From: an uncultured Eggerthellaceae bacterium
GTDB lineage: Bacteria; Actinomycetota; Coriobacteriia; Coriobacteriales; Eggerthellaceae
NCBI GenBank assembly: GCA_934630485.1
Contig: CAKTWD010000022.1
Coordinates: forward strand, 1-18,389
Direction: 5' to 3'
Length of the DNA stretch: 18,389 nucleotides
Shown here piece after piece: positions 1-7,865 of this stretch (positions are counted from its first letter, which is position 1; the number at the start of each line of letters is the position of its first letter). The position numbers were made by a program, and so were the translations under genes. The notes under the pieces were generated by a model. That model was not told the origin of the DNA, searched no databases, and worked only from the letters and a program-made list of their open reading frames with translations.

Positions 1-2213
1 AGTCTTATCTTACCGAGGACGAGGAAGAGAAGCTCGTGGAGGCGTTCGCCTTCGCGCGCAAGGTTCACAAGGGCCAGCTGCGCAAGAGCGGCGAGCCGTT
101 CGTTGCTCACCCTGTTGAGGTCGCCATCATCTTGGCCGACCTGCGTATGGACGTCGAAACCCTGTGCGCCGCGCTTCTTCACGACACCATCGAGGACACC
201 GAAACCACCGACCGCGATATCACGCGCCTGTTCGGCGAGCGCGTCACCCAGCTGGTCGAGGGCGTTACCAAGATCACCCGCATCGAGGTGGAAAGCCTCT
301 CCGACGAACAGGCGGCAACCATCCGCAAGATGTTCGTGGCCATGAACCAGGACATCCGTGTGGTTGTCATCAAGCTCGCCGACCGTCTGCACAACATGCG
401 CACGTTGTCGTCGCTTCGCGAGGACCGCCGCATCTTCAAGTCGCGCGAGACGCTTGAGATCTACGCGCCCATCGCGCATCGTTTGGGCATCAACTCCATT
501 AAGTGGGAACTAGAGGATCTGTCCTTCTACTACCTTGAGCCTGCGAAGTATCAACAGGTCAAGCGCCTGGTTGCTGAAAGCCGCGCAACGCGCGAGGCGT
601 ATTTGAAGCAAGTCATCGACCTTCTGCACGACGAGATGGAGAAGATTGGCGTCGAGGCCGAGATCATGGGTCGTCCCAAGCACTTGTACTCCATCTATCA
701 GAAAATGACTAAGCGCGACAAGGAGTTCAGCGAGATCTTCGACCTGATCGCCGTGCGCTTGATCGTGAAGTCCGTCAAGGACTGCTACTCGGCACTGGGC
801 GCGGTGCATACGCTGTGGCACCCCATGCCCGGGCGTTTCAAAGACTACATCGCCATGCCGAAGTTCAACATGTACCAAAGCCTGCATACCACGGTCATCG
901 GCCCGGCCGGCAAGCCGCTTGAGGTTCAGATTCGCACCGAGGAAATGCATCAGAAAAGCGAGTTCGGCGTCGCGGCTCACTGGCTGTACAAGGAAAACGG
1001 CGGCAAGCAGGGCAAGGACGCCGAGTTCGACAAACAGCTGGCGTGGCTTCGCCAGATGGTTGACTGGCAGGATGAAACCCAGGATTCGCGCGAGTTCCTG
1101 AAAGATCTGAAGGTCGACCTTGACCCCGACGAGGTGTTCGTGTTCACCCCGAAGGGCGAGGTCAAGAGTCTGCGTTCGGGTTCCACTCCGGTCGACTTCG
1201 CCTACGCCATTCACACCGAGGTCGGCAATCACTGCGTTGGCGCCAAGGCCAACGGCAAGATCGTGCCGTTGTCGTACAAGCTCCAGATGGGCGACCGCGT
1301 CGAGATCCTCACGCAGAAAAGCGCCACGCCTTCGCGCGGCTGGCTGAGCATCGTCCGCACCCCGTCGGCGCGTTCGAAGATCAGGAACTACTTCTCGAAG
1401 GCAAACCGCGGCGACGATTTGCAGATGGGCCACGACAAGCTGATGCGCGAGATGCGAAAGCATGGCTTGGGCCTTTCGAACGCCCAGATGACGCGTGCGG
1501 TGAAAACCGCCGCCGAGAACATGGGTTACAAAGACGGCGACGACATGATGGTGAACATCGGCGCCGGCAAGGAAAGCCCGCAGCATGTTGCCAACCGCAT
1601 CCTGAAGTTGGTCGTCGACGACGGCAAGAAGGAAGCCGAGCGTCCCGCCATCGGCATGTCAACCATGGCAACGGGCAAGATGCCGCCCATGCTTACCAGC
1701 GTGAAGCGCCCGAAGCGTCGCGAGACGCATTCGGACACCGGCATTGTGGTGAAGGGTTTGGACGACGTGCTGGTGCGCCTGTCGAAGTGCTGCAACCCGG
1801 TTCCCGGTGATGACATTTTGGGATTCGTCACGCGCGGTCGCGGTGTTTCCGTCCACCGTGCCGACTGCCCGAACGCCAAGGACCTGCTGCGCGAGCCCGA
1901 GCGCATCATTCAGGTTGAATGGGAGAAAGATCCCGCTGTTTCGACGTCGTACAAGATCGACGTTTACATTGAGGCTCTTGACCGTATGAACCTGCTGCGC
2001 GATGTCGTTGCCGTTCTGTCCGAGGAGGGCGTCAACGTTTTGAACGCCTCCACTTCGACGCAGCGCGACGACATGGTTACCATGCGCTTCCTGTTCCAGG
2101 TTTCCGATGTCGAGCATGTTGACGACATCATCGCCGAGCTTTACGACGTCGACGGTGTCTTCGAAGCCCGTCGCATGAAGCCCGGCGAGAGCGTGGGACG
2201 CCGAGATAGCTAG
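1..2213 (+). CDS. rel: Bifunctional (p)ppGpp synthetase/hydrolase (RelA/SpoT family), 5' partial
   Basis: Makes and degrades the stringent-response alarmone (p)ppGpp in the cytoplasm. The frame is open to the left edge (first full codon at position 3), and the residues before the first possible start (GTG at 36) still look like the family N-terminus, so the true start lies upstream. Counting from that GTG, the HD hydrolase domain has His25, His49-Asp50, Glu53-Asp54 and the ADRLHN motif (115-120), so all the metal and hydrolysis residues of this family appear intact. The synthetase domain follows with RPKHLYSIYQK (213-223) and YQSLHT (280-285). A TGS domain begins near residue 367 (VFVFTPKG) and a C-terminal ACT domain occupies roughly the last 75 residues. 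This is the full long-RSH layout, and with an intact HD domain the enzyme should be bifunctional. The next gene starts 15 nt downstream, so they are probably cotranscribed. Confidence 0.95.
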   Translation, partial: SYLTEDEEEKLVEAFAFARKVHKGQLRKSGEPFVAHPVEVAIILADLRMDVETLCAALLHDTIEDTETTDRDITRLFGERVTQLVEGVTKITRIEVESLSDEQAATIRKMFVAMNQDIRVVVIKLADRLHNMRTLSSLREDRRIFKSRETLEIYAPIAHRLGINSIKWELEDLSFYYLEPAKYQQVKRLVAESRATREAYLKQVIDLLHDEMEKIGVEAEIMGRPKHLYSIYQKMTKRDKEFSEIFDLIAVRLIVKSVKDCYSALGAVHTLWHPMPGRFKDYIAMPKFNMYQSLHTTVIGPAGKPLEVQIRTEEMHQKSEFGVAAHWLYKENGGKQGKDAEFDKQLAWLRQMVDWQDETQDSREFLKDLKVDLDPDEVFVFTPKGEVKSLRSGSTPVDFAYAIHTEVGNHCVGAKANGKIVPLSYKLQMGDRVEILTQKSATPSRGWLSIVRTPSARSKIRNYFSKANRGDDLQMGHDKLMREMRKHGLGLSNAQMTRAVKTAAENMGYKDGDDMMVNIGAGKESPQHVANRILKLVVDDGKKEAERPAIGMSTMATGKMPPMLTSVKRPKRRETHSDTGIVVKGLDDVLVRLSKCCNPVPGDDILGFVTRGRGVSVHRADCPNAKDLLREPERIIQVEWEKDPAVSTSYKIDVYIEALDRMNLLRDVVAVLSEEGVNVLNASTSTQRDDMVTMRFLFQVSDVEHVDDIIAELYDVDGVFEARRMKPGESVGRRDS

Positions 2214-2228
2214 CTAGAAAGGATCAGA

Positions 2229-2900
2229 ATGGATCTGCATAAAGTGAAAGATGGCTGCCTTCCCATTCACTTCATGGTGATGGGCCCCATCGAGAACAAC
2301 GTCTACATCATCTCCGACGATGCAGCCACCATCGTGGTCGATCCGACCTGTGATTCCGACGTCATCATCGGCGCACTTGAGAAGCTTGGCAAGAAGAAGC
2401 TCGACGCCATCATCCTCACCCATAGCCATTACGATCACGTGGGTGCCGCGGCTAAGCTGCGCAGGCTGACGGGCGCAACCGTCATTGCCTCGAAGGCCGA
2501 CGCTCCCTACATCGAGCGCACGGTGAAGCCCTTCCGCGACGATCACGAGTTCCCGGCTTGCGAAGTCGATCAGCCGGTTGATGACGGCGACGTCGTCCAG
2601 ATCGGCAACATGGCTTGGAAGGTCGTTCTTACGCCCGGCCACACGCCCGGAAGCATGTGCCTGTTCCTTGACCCGCAGTTCGGCGTCATCAAGGGTGGCG
2701 CGCCGGTTCTTATCTCGGGCGACACGCTGTTCTACGGAGGCATCGGCCGCACCGACTTCGAGGGTGGCAGCATGCCCGATATGAGGGCATCTCTTAAGCG
2801 TCTTGCCGTGCTTCCCGATCAGACCGTCGTTTTGCCCGGCCACGGTGAGCAAACAAGCATCGGTGCCGAAAGGCGTCGCGTCTTCGCGTATTACGCTTAA
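2229..2900 (+). CDS. Metallo-beta-lactamase-fold hydrolase (glyoxalase II-like)
   Basis: A 223-residue cytoplasmic hydrolase of the MBL fold, of the type annotated as hydroxyacylglutathione hydrolase-like. The zinc-binding set is complete: HSHYDH at residues 65-70, His138 in TPGHTPGS, Asp165 in SGDTLF and His205 in LPGHGEQT. The segment GDTLFYGGIGRTDF is typical of the glyoxalase II-like branch. The ATG at 2229 is preceded by AGAAAGGA at good spacing. It follows rel by 15 nt; an MBL gene just downstream of rel is a recurring arrangement in Gram-positive bacteria, although the Dtd gene often found between them is missing. The substrate cannot be told from sequence: the fold also covers ribonucleases, persulfide dioxygenases and lactonases, but no C-terminal RNase extension is present. 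Confidence 0.85.
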   Translation: MDLHKVKDGCLPIHFMVMGPIENNVYIISDDAATIVVDPTCDSDVIIGALEKLGKKKLDAIILTHSHYDHVGAAAKLRRLTGATVIASKADAPYIERTVKPFRDDHEFPACEVDQPVDDGDVVQIGNMAWKVVLTPGHTPGSMCLFLDPQFGVIKGGAPVLISGDTLFYGGIGRTDFEGGSMPDMRASLKRLAVLPDQTVVLPGHGEQTSIGAERRRVFAYYA

Positions 2901-2951
2901 GCTGCACCGAGGTTGCCCCGATCTGATGGGTAACGGTTTGGCGAACGAAGC

Positions 2952-2976
2952 GACGGCGTCCGTAAAAGCCGTCTTT
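2952..2976 (+). terminator. Weak hairpin after the rel-MBL pair
   Basis: GACGGC (2952-2957) and GCCGTC (2968-2973) can form a 6-bp stem with a 10-nt loop followed by only TTT. It sits 50 nt beyond the MBL stop and could be a weak intrinsic terminator. No stronger hairpin separates this operon from the next gene. Confidence 0.3.
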
Positions 2977-3071
2977 GATCGCCCATAATGAGGCATAACA
3001 TCGTACGTTAAGCATGGTTGAGCTTGTTTCATGCAGTAGAATCTGTGTATAGCCGACTGAAGGAGACCATC

Positions 3072-3698
3072 GTGTCTAAGAAGCACAAGTCCGATTATTT
3101 TGACGCGTTCGAGAAGCAGGCGAAGATTGCGGTTGAGGAAGCTGAGCTTCTCGTTGAAGTCATCCAGGGTTTCACCACCACCGACGCGCTGAAGGAGCCT
3201 CTCGATAGGGCTCACGAGATCGAGCATCGCGGCGACCTTCTGGACGACCAGAACTTCCAGTGCGTTGCAGTCGACTTCATCACGCCTATCGAGCGCGGCG
3301 ACATCCTTGAGCTTTCCCAGACGCTCGACAACGTCACTGACGGTATCGAGGAGGTCATGCAGCGCTTCTACATGTATGACATTCACTACATGCATAAAGA
3401 CGCGCTGGAATTTGCGAAGATCATTCGCAAGGCAACCAAGGCCATTTATCGCGCTATGGAAGACTTCCGCAATTTCAAGAAGTCCAAGAAACTTCACTCT
3501 TTCCTTGACGAGGTCAGCGATCTCGAGGAGCAGGGCGACAAGCTGTATCTCGAGGTTGTTCGCGAGCTGTTCCAGCATCCCGAAGATCCCATCGAGGTTA
3601 CCGTTTGGGCCAACCTGTTCGACAGCCTCGAGGAGGTCTGCGACCTTACTGAAGACGTTGCCGACATCATGGGCAATATCTCGCTGAAGAACATGTAA
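3072..3698 (+). CDS. DUF47 family (PhoU-like) protein, putative phosphate transport regulator
   Basis: A 208-residue, mostly helical protein with the charge pattern of the DUF47/PhoU_div family, whose members usually accompany Pit-type phosphate permeases. Recognisable family features are the opening KSDYFDAFEKQAKIAVEEAE, the segment AHEIEHRGD, the block ERGDILELSQTLDNVTDGIE and the later DLEEQGDKLY, which place paired acidic and His residues like the metal clusters of PhoU. I choose GTG at 3072 because AGGAG (3061-3065) precedes it at good spacing and the protein then begins like other DUF47 members; an upstream TTG at 3018 in the same frame lacks a ribosome binding site. No pit-like permease is adjacent: a terminator follows and then aspartokinase. 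A role in phosphate homeostasis is inference from the family. Confidence 0.85.
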   Translation: MSKKHKSDYFDAFEKQAKIAVEEAELLVEVIQGFTTTDALKEPLDRAHEIEHRGDLLDDQNFQCVAVDFITPIERGDILELSQTLDNVTDGIEEVMQRFYMYDIHYMHKDALEFAKIIRKATKAIYRAMEDFRNFKKSKKLHSFLDEVSDLEEQGDKLYLEVVRELFQHPEDPIEVTVWANLFDSLEEVCDLTEDVADIMGNISLKNM

Positions 3699-3726
3699 CG
3701 CATTCGCGCAAATATCGAACCTTGTT

Positions 3727-3762
3727 ATAACCGTCATCCATACGTGGTTGACGGTTATTTTT
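3727..3762 (+). terminator. Intrinsic terminator of the DUF47 gene
   Basis: A perfect 10-bp inverted repeat, ATAACCGTCA (3727-3736) with TGACGGTTAT (3749-3758), has a 12-nt loop and is followed by TTTTAT. It starts 28 nt after the DUF47 stop codon. Confidence 0.85.
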
Positions 3763-3862
3763 ATCGATCGAGGTAGATTGCTTGCGAGATGCGGGAGTCG
3801 AAAGCGGCTTCCCGCCGTTCGCGCGAATTCCCACACGCGAAACACGCTGTTCACTGGCTTTT

Positions 3863-3871
3863 TGATATAGT
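3863..3871 (+). promoter_or_regulatory. Candidate extended -10 promoter for lysC-asd
   Basis: TGATATAGT is an extended -10 (TGn plus TATAGT) 36 nt before the lysC start, with no convincing -35 hexamer. The expected start site near 3878 would give a leader of about 30 nt containing the AGGGAGAGGA ribosome binding site, too short for a lysine riboswitch. Two small hairpins upstream (3791-3815 and 3818-3841) lie before this promoter. Confidence 0.4.
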
Positions 3872-3907
3872 CTTGCTAATTTACGTACCCGTACAGGGAG
3901 AGGATCC

Positions 3908-5188
3908 ATGGCTTTAATCGTCTGCAAATTCGGGGGCACGTCCGTTGCCTCGCCGGAGCGCATTCAGAAAGTCGCTAAGCGCCTGATCGCGCGCAAGCAA
4001 GCCGGCAACGACGTCGTCGCTGTCGTTTCTGCCATGGGCAAAACCACCGACGAGCTTGTGGGCCTGGCAAGGGCCCTTAACCCCAACCCGCCCGTGCGTG
4101 AGATGGATCGTCTTCTGTCCACGGGCGAGCAGGTGTCCATGTCTCTTTTGGCCATGGCCATCGAGGCTCGCGGTTACAAAGCCCTTAGCTTTACCGGCCA
4201 TCAGGCGGGCATCGAAACCGACGGTTCGCATCAGCGCGCGAAAATCGTGAAGGTTCATTCGGAGCGAATCATGGAGGCTATCGCCGAAGGGGCCATTCCC
4301 GTTATCGCCGGCTTCCAGGGCATCGATCCCAGCGGCGATATCACCACGCTTGGCCGCGGCGGCTCCGACACCACGGCCGTCGCCATTGCCTGGGGTATCA
4401 ACGCCGACGTCTGCGAGATTTACTCCGACGTCGATGGCGTGTACTCGGCCGACCCGCGCGTGTGCCCTCATGCGCGCAAGCTTGATCAAATTTCATACGA
4501 CGACATGCTCGAGATGTCCGCTGCCGGCTCGGGCGTGCTGCAGATGCGCGCAGTCGAGTTCGCGCGCAAGTTCGGCGTCGTCATTCATTCTCGTTCTGCG
4601 TTCACGGAAACCGACGGCACGTTCGTCAAGGAGGCAACCGATATGATGGAAGAAGCCGTTATCACAGGCATTGCTCACGATACGTCCGAGGTGAAGGTCA
4701 CGATTCGTGGCGTTCCCGATGCTACCGGCGTTGCCGCCAAGGTGTTCGGCGCGCTTGCCGCGAACAGCGTGAACACCGACATGATCATTCAGAACGCATC
4801 CGAAGCAGGCGTCACTGACATTTCGTTCACCTGCCCCGATGCCGATCTTGCCCGCGCTCGCGAGACCGTTGACGTGGTCGCCCCGCAGATCGGCGCCCGC
4901 GAAGTGGTGGTTGACGAGGACATCGCCAAGGTCAGCTTGGTTGGCACCGGCATGAAGTCGTCGCCGGGCGTTGCCGCAAAGGCGTTCGCCGTCTTGGGCG
5001 AGAACCAGATCAACATTGACGCGATCTCCACGTCGCCTATTCGCCTTTCCGTTGTTGTTTCTGCAGCTCAGGCTGCAGAGGCGGTGCGCTGCTTGCACAC
5101 CGCGTTCGGTTTGGACTCAGACGAGATCTTCGAGGAAACCCAGCTTTCCGCCGAAGAAATCGCTGCGAAAATGAACAAGGGCCGCTAG
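3908..5188 (+). CDS. lysC: Aspartokinase
   Basis: Phosphorylates L-aspartate, the first step toward lysine/diaminopimelate, threonine, methionine and isoleucine. The 426-residue length matches the monofunctional aspartokinase found in Actinobacteria and Bacillus. The kinase domain starts with CKFGGTSV (residues 6-13), followed by STGEQVSMSLLA and the nucleotide-binding segment TLGRGGSDTTA; DVDGVYSADPR is also conserved. From about residue 265 there are two ACT domains, including KVSLVGTGMKSSPGVAAKAF and NINIDAISTS-like segments (ENQINIDAIST), consistent with lysine and/or threonine feedback control. ATG 3908 follows the ribosome binding site AGGGAGAGGA. An internal start giving a separate beta subunit, as known in this family, is possible but was not located. 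The asd gene follows 18 nt downstream. Confidence 0.95.
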   Translation: MALIVCKFGGTSVASPERIQKVAKRLIARKQAGNDVVAVVSAMGKTTDELVGLARALNPNPPVREMDRLLSTGEQVSMSLLAMAIEARGYKALSFTGHQAGIETDGSHQRAKIVKVHSERIMEAIAEGAIPVIAGFQGIDPSGDITTLGRGGSDTTAVAIAWGINADVCEIYSDVDGVYSADPRVCPHARKLDQISYDDMLEMSAAGSGVLQMRAVEFARKFGVVIHSRSAFTETDGTFVKEATDMMEEAVITGIAHDTSEVKVTIRGVPDATGVAAKVFGALAANSVNTDMIIQNASEAGVTDISFTCPDADLARARETVDVVAPQIGAREVVVDEDIAKVSLVGTGMKSSPGVAAKAFAVLGENQINIDAISTSPIRLSVVVSAAQAAEAVRCLHTAFGLDSDEIFEETQLSAEEIAAKMNKGR

Positions 5189-5206
5189 GCCAGAAAGGGG
5201 AGCCAC

Positions 5207-6247
5207 ATGGCTTGGACGAAACAGATTCCCGCCAACCCGGTCGTTGCCGTTGCGGGTGCAACCGGCGCCGTTGGTTCGGAATTCATGCAGGTGCTGCACG
5301 ACCTCGATTTCCCCGCAAGCAAGGTCATCCCTCTGGCGTCGGCCCGCTCTGCCGGCAAGGAGATCGACTTCCTTGGTTGCGGTCAGGTTCCCGCTGGCAA
5401 GTTGGTTGTTCAGGAAATGACCCCCGAGGCATTCGAGGGCGTTGACATCGCTTTGTTCTCTGCTGGGGCGGGCGTTTCCAAGGAAATGCGCGATGCTGTC
5501 GTCAGTGCCGGCGCGGTCATGATCGACAACTCTAGCGCCTTCCGCATGGAAGAGGACGTTCCGCTGGTTGTTCCCGAGGTTAACCCCCAGGACGTTACGT
5601 GGCACAACGGCGTTATCGCCAATCCCAACTGCTCCACCATCCAGATGGTCGTCGCGCTTCATGCGCTGGAGTCCGTGGCTCCCATCAAGCGTGTTGTTGC
5701 TTCTACGTACCAGGCTGCAAGCGGCGCGGGTGTCGCCGCCATGAACGAGCTATACGATCAGACGCGCGACTACCTTGATGGCAACGAGTTCGAGCCGCAT
5801 GCCTTCAGCGATCAGATCGCGTTCAACATCATCCCGCATATCGATGTGTTCCTTGACGACGACTCTACGAAGGAAGAGTGGAAGATGATCGTCGAGACCA
5901 AGAAGATCATGGGTCACCCCGATCTGGGCGTTGCCGCCAACTGCGCTCGCGTTCCGGTTCTGCGTTGCCACGCTGAGTACGTGAACGTCGAGTTCGACGG
6001 TCCCATCACGCCCGAGCAGGCGCGCGCTGCGTTCGAGGCTGAGCTGGGCGTTACCCTGAACGACGTTCCTGCCGAGAACGGCTATCCCATGCCCGGCCTG
6101 CTTGCCCACACCGACAAGGTGTATGTCGGCCGCGTGCGCAAGGACTACAGCGTCGAGAACGGCATTTCGTTCTGGTGCGTTATGGATCAGATCCGCAAGG
6201 GTGCTGCTCTGAACGCCGTTCAAGTTGCCCAGCTGCTGCTTCCGTAA
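5207..6247 (+). CDS. asd: Aspartate-semialdehyde dehydrogenase
   Basis: Reduces aspartyl-phosphate to aspartate semialdehyde with NADPH, the step after aspartokinase. The 346-residue protein has the N-terminal nucleotide-binding motif GATGAVG (17-23), SARSAGK (46-51 region), the DNSSAFR segment (107-113), the catalytic Cys142 in NPNCSTIQM and the following STYQAASGAG motif. The C-terminal RVPVLRCHAE segment carries the expected catalytic His. Length and motifs match the bacterial Gram-positive type. The start at 5207 has AGAAAGGGGAG upstream. The 18-nt gap from lysC implies one transcript that supplies both the diaminopimelate/lysine and the threonine/methionine branches. Confidence 0.95.
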   Translation: MAWTKQIPANPVVAVAGATGAVGSEFMQVLHDLDFPASKVIPLASARSAGKEIDFLGCGQVPAGKLVVQEMTPEAFEGVDIALFSAGAGVSKEMRDAVVSAGAVMIDNSSAFRMEEDVPLVVPEVNPQDVTWHNGVIANPNCSTIQMVVALHALESVAPIKRVVASTYQAASGAGVAAMNELYDQTRDYLDGNEFEPHAFSDQIAFNIIPHIDVFLDDDSTKEEWKMIVETKKIMGHPDLGVAANCARVPVLRCHAEYVNVEFDGPITPEQARAAFEAELGVTLNDVPAENGYPMPGLLAHTDKVYVGRVRKDYSVENGISFWCVMDQIRKGAALNAVQVAQLLLP

Positions 6248-6390
6248 GCGGCTGCGGCGGGTGCCGGTCAGCTCGGGCGAGGTTCGCCTGAGGCGGGTTC
6301 GCTTGGCGCAGCTTGGGCCTTCATTTTGCTGGCCTGGAGTCTTGCACCGCGAAATGCAAGCCTGCATTGCCGATCAACTGGTTTTGACAT

Positions 6391-6420
6391 GGGCGCGACA
6401 TCGGTCGCGCCCTTTCGTTT
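6391..6420 (+). terminator. Intrinsic terminator of lysC-asd
   Basis: Perfect 9-bp stem GGGCGCGAC (6391-6399) and GTCGCGCCC (6404-6412) with loop ATCG, then TTTCGTTT. It ends only 11 nt before the tlyA start codon, so tlyA must be transcribed from a start site at or just after the hairpin. Confidence 0.85.
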
Positions 6421-6431
6421 AGAATGACCGT
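6420..6431 (+). promoter_or_regulatory. tlyA: Candidate leaderless promoter of tlyA
   Basis: TAGAAT (6420-6425) has the TANNNT form of an actinobacterial -10 and lies 6 nt before ATG 6432, which is the spacing at which transcription starts on the A of the start codon. No Shine-Dalgarno sequence is present before this ATG, and the upstream terminator ends at the same place. No good -35 is visible. Confidence 0.5.
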
Positions 6432-7223
6432 ATGAGCAAACACAATGACGTTCCAAACAACCTGAATCCCATGACTGCCAAACCGCCTAAACCCAAGAAG
6501 GTGCGCCTTGATGCGCTGTTGGTTGAGCGCGGTTATTTCGCCGATGCTCAGGCTGCGCTTCGCGCAGTGTTGGCGCACGAGGTGAAGGTGGGCGACGTGT
6601 ACGCAACCAGCGCCGCGGTGAAGGTCCCGTCCGATGCGGACATCCAGGTGAAGGGCGGTATGCCCTACGTTTCGCGTGGCGGGTTCAAGCTGCGCGGTGC
6701 GCTTGACGCGTTCGATCAGAATGCGTCGGGGCTTCGCTGCATCGACATCGGTTCTTCCACCGGCGGTTTCTCCGATTGCTTGCTGCAGGCGGGAGCGGCT
6801 TCCGTCGCATGCGTCGATGTCAACTACGGGCAGCTTGCCTGGAAGGTGCGCCAAGACCCGCGCGTCGTCGTGTTCGAGCGCACCAACATTCGCACGGCCG
6901 ATCCGGCCGATTTGGGCGCACCGTTCGATCTTGCTGTCGCTGACCTCAGTTTTATCGGTTTGGCAAGCTTGGCTCCTGTGTTCGCCAACTTGCTCGATGT
7001 GGGTGGCGTGTTCATTGGCTTGGTGAAACCGCAGTTCGAGTCGGCTCACGACGAAACCGAACGCGGCGTGGTGCTTGACGAGGCTGTTCGCTTGCGCACC
7101 GTCGACGAGGTCAAACAAGCGCTTGAGTCGGCGTCGTTCGACGTGACCGGCGTTGTGGAGTCGTCCATCACGGGTGCGAAGGGCCACAACGTCGAGTACC
7201 TGGTTCGCGCCGTGAAGCTATAG
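6432..7223 (+). CDS. tlyA: TlyA family 2'-O-methyltransferase (rRNA methyltransferase / 'hemolysin A')
   Basis: Members methylate ribosomal RNA at cytidine 2'-OH positions (16S C1409 and 23S C1920 in mycobacteria) with S-adenosylmethionine. The 263-residue protein has an N-terminal S4 RNA-binding domain (VRLDALLVERGYFADAQ, residues 24-40) and an FtsJ-like Rossmann methyltransferase domain. Visible sites are the SAM loop GSSTGGF (107-113) and the K-D-K elements Lys86 (SRGGFKLRGAL), Asp171 (ADLSFI) and Lys199 (VKPQFE). There are about 22 extra residues, Lys/Pro-rich and probably disordered, before the S4 domain. The start at 6432 is supported by a leaderless-type -10; an in-frame ATG at 6471 is an alternative but also lacks a ribosome binding site. 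It is separated from neighbours by terminators on both sides. Loss of TlyA in mycobacteria gives capreomycin resistance. Confidence 0.9.
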   Translation: MSKHNDVPNNLNPMTAKPPKPKKVRLDALLVERGYFADAQAALRAVLAHEVKVGDVYATSAAVKVPSDADIQVKGGMPYVSRGGFKLRGALDAFDQNASGLRCIDIGSSTGGFSDCLLQAGAASVACVDVNYGQLAWKVRQDPRVVVFERTNIRTADPADLGAPFDLAVADLSFIGLASLAPVFANLLDVGGVFIGLVKPQFESAHDETERGVVLDEAVRLRTVDEVKQALESASFDVTGVVESSITGAKGHNVEYLVRAVKL

Positions 7224-7315
7224 TCCGCAAACGGCAGGTCATCTTCTGCGGTTTGCGAAAGCGCGGGTCGTAAGAACGAATCGGCTGCTACAGCGGCAAA
7301 CAATAGACTGAAAAG

Positions 7316-7341
7316 GAAAGGCACCCCGCAGGGTGCCTTTC
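7316..7341 (-). terminator. Terminator between convergent tlyA and crcB
   Basis: Perfect 11-bp stem GAAAGGCACCC (7316-7326) and GGGTGCCTTTC (7331-7341), loop CGCA. The minus-strand side continues into CTTTTC, so it best serves the crcB operon; it could also act on tlyA transcripts. Confidence 0.8.
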
Positions 7342-7368
7342 GAGCGTCACAAGCTTGTTCTGCCTGGC

Positions 7369-7767
7369 TCAGCGGCCGGGAAACAGCGCGTGCGCCAGCA
7401 TGCGGCCGAACACGATGCCCAGCAGACACGAGAACAACGTGAGTGTGACGTTCAGCAGTGCCACGCCGTAGCTGGCGTTGTCGATAAGGTGGATGGTCTC
7501 AAGGCCGAAGGTCGACAACGTGGTGAAGCCGCCCAGAAGGCCAACTGTGGCGAAGTTTTTCCAAACGGGCGTGTCGTGCCAGGTGAAGAAGCTTGCCAGA
7601 AAGCCCATCGCGAAGCAGCCGATGGTGTTGATGACCATCGTGGAGATGGGGAAGGGGTAGAACGGGTTGGCTCCCGCTAGCAGATGCGCGAACCCCACGT
7701 TCGTGAGGTACCTGATCGAAGCGCCCAAAGCGCCGCCGATCGCAACTGCCAACAGATTGAGTCCCAT
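7369..7767 (-). CDS. crcB: CrcB/Fluc family fluoride ion channel
   Basis: A small inner-membrane fluoride exporter that protects against fluoride; Fluc proteins form dual-topology dimers. The 132 residues give four hydrophobic segments. Family signatures are GGALGASIRY (residues 11-20, with Arg19), NTIGCFAMGF with Asn47, and GGFTTLSTF (79-87), which corresponds to the pore motif GxTTFSTF with Leu in place of the first Phe. ATG at 7767 is preceded on the minus strand by AGAAGG. Only one crcB copy is seen, as expected for a homodimer, whereas many Gram-positive bacteria carry tandem pairs. It lies 98 nt after the UPF0210 gene on the same strand, and no fluoride riboswitch is recognisable in that gap. 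Confidence 0.92.
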   Translation of the reverse strand: MGLNLLAVAIGGALGASIRYLTNVGFAHLLAGANPFYPFPISTMVINTIGCFAMGFLASFFTWHDTPVWKNFATVGLLGGFTTLSTFGLETIHLIDNASYGVALLNVTLTLFSCLLGIVFGRMLAHALFPGR

Positions 7768-7865
7768 TTTCTTTGCCTTCTTGCTTATTCCGATAATAAC
7801 CTGGTCGCGCGTGCGGCCTTATTCGCTTGCTGGTGCGAGCCGTGCGCTCTGCCGTCGTGTTCGCT

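Noticed and set aside
510..1586. 358-codon open frame on the minus strand within rel
   Set aside because: Antisense shadow of a conserved gene in GC-biased DNA; the sequence is low-complexity and His/Leu/Val-rich without motifs.
2214..3854. 546-codon open frame on the minus strand
   Set aside because: It lies opposite the well-supported MBL and DUF47 genes, spans their intergenic DNA and terminator, has no ribosome binding site and resembles no protein family; it is a codon-bias artefact.
3764..3907. Lysine riboswitch or attenuator upstream of lysC
   Set aside because: The likely promoter at 3863 leaves a leader of only about 30 nt; the hairpins at 3791-3841 lie before it.
6321..7187. 288-codon minus-strand frame opposite tlyA
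   Set aside because: Opposite a gene with clear S4 and methyltransferase motifs; no start signal.
7768..7865. Fluoride riboswitch upstream of crcB
   Set aside because: The 98-nt gap shows no recognisable conserved core or pseudoknot of the crcB motif.
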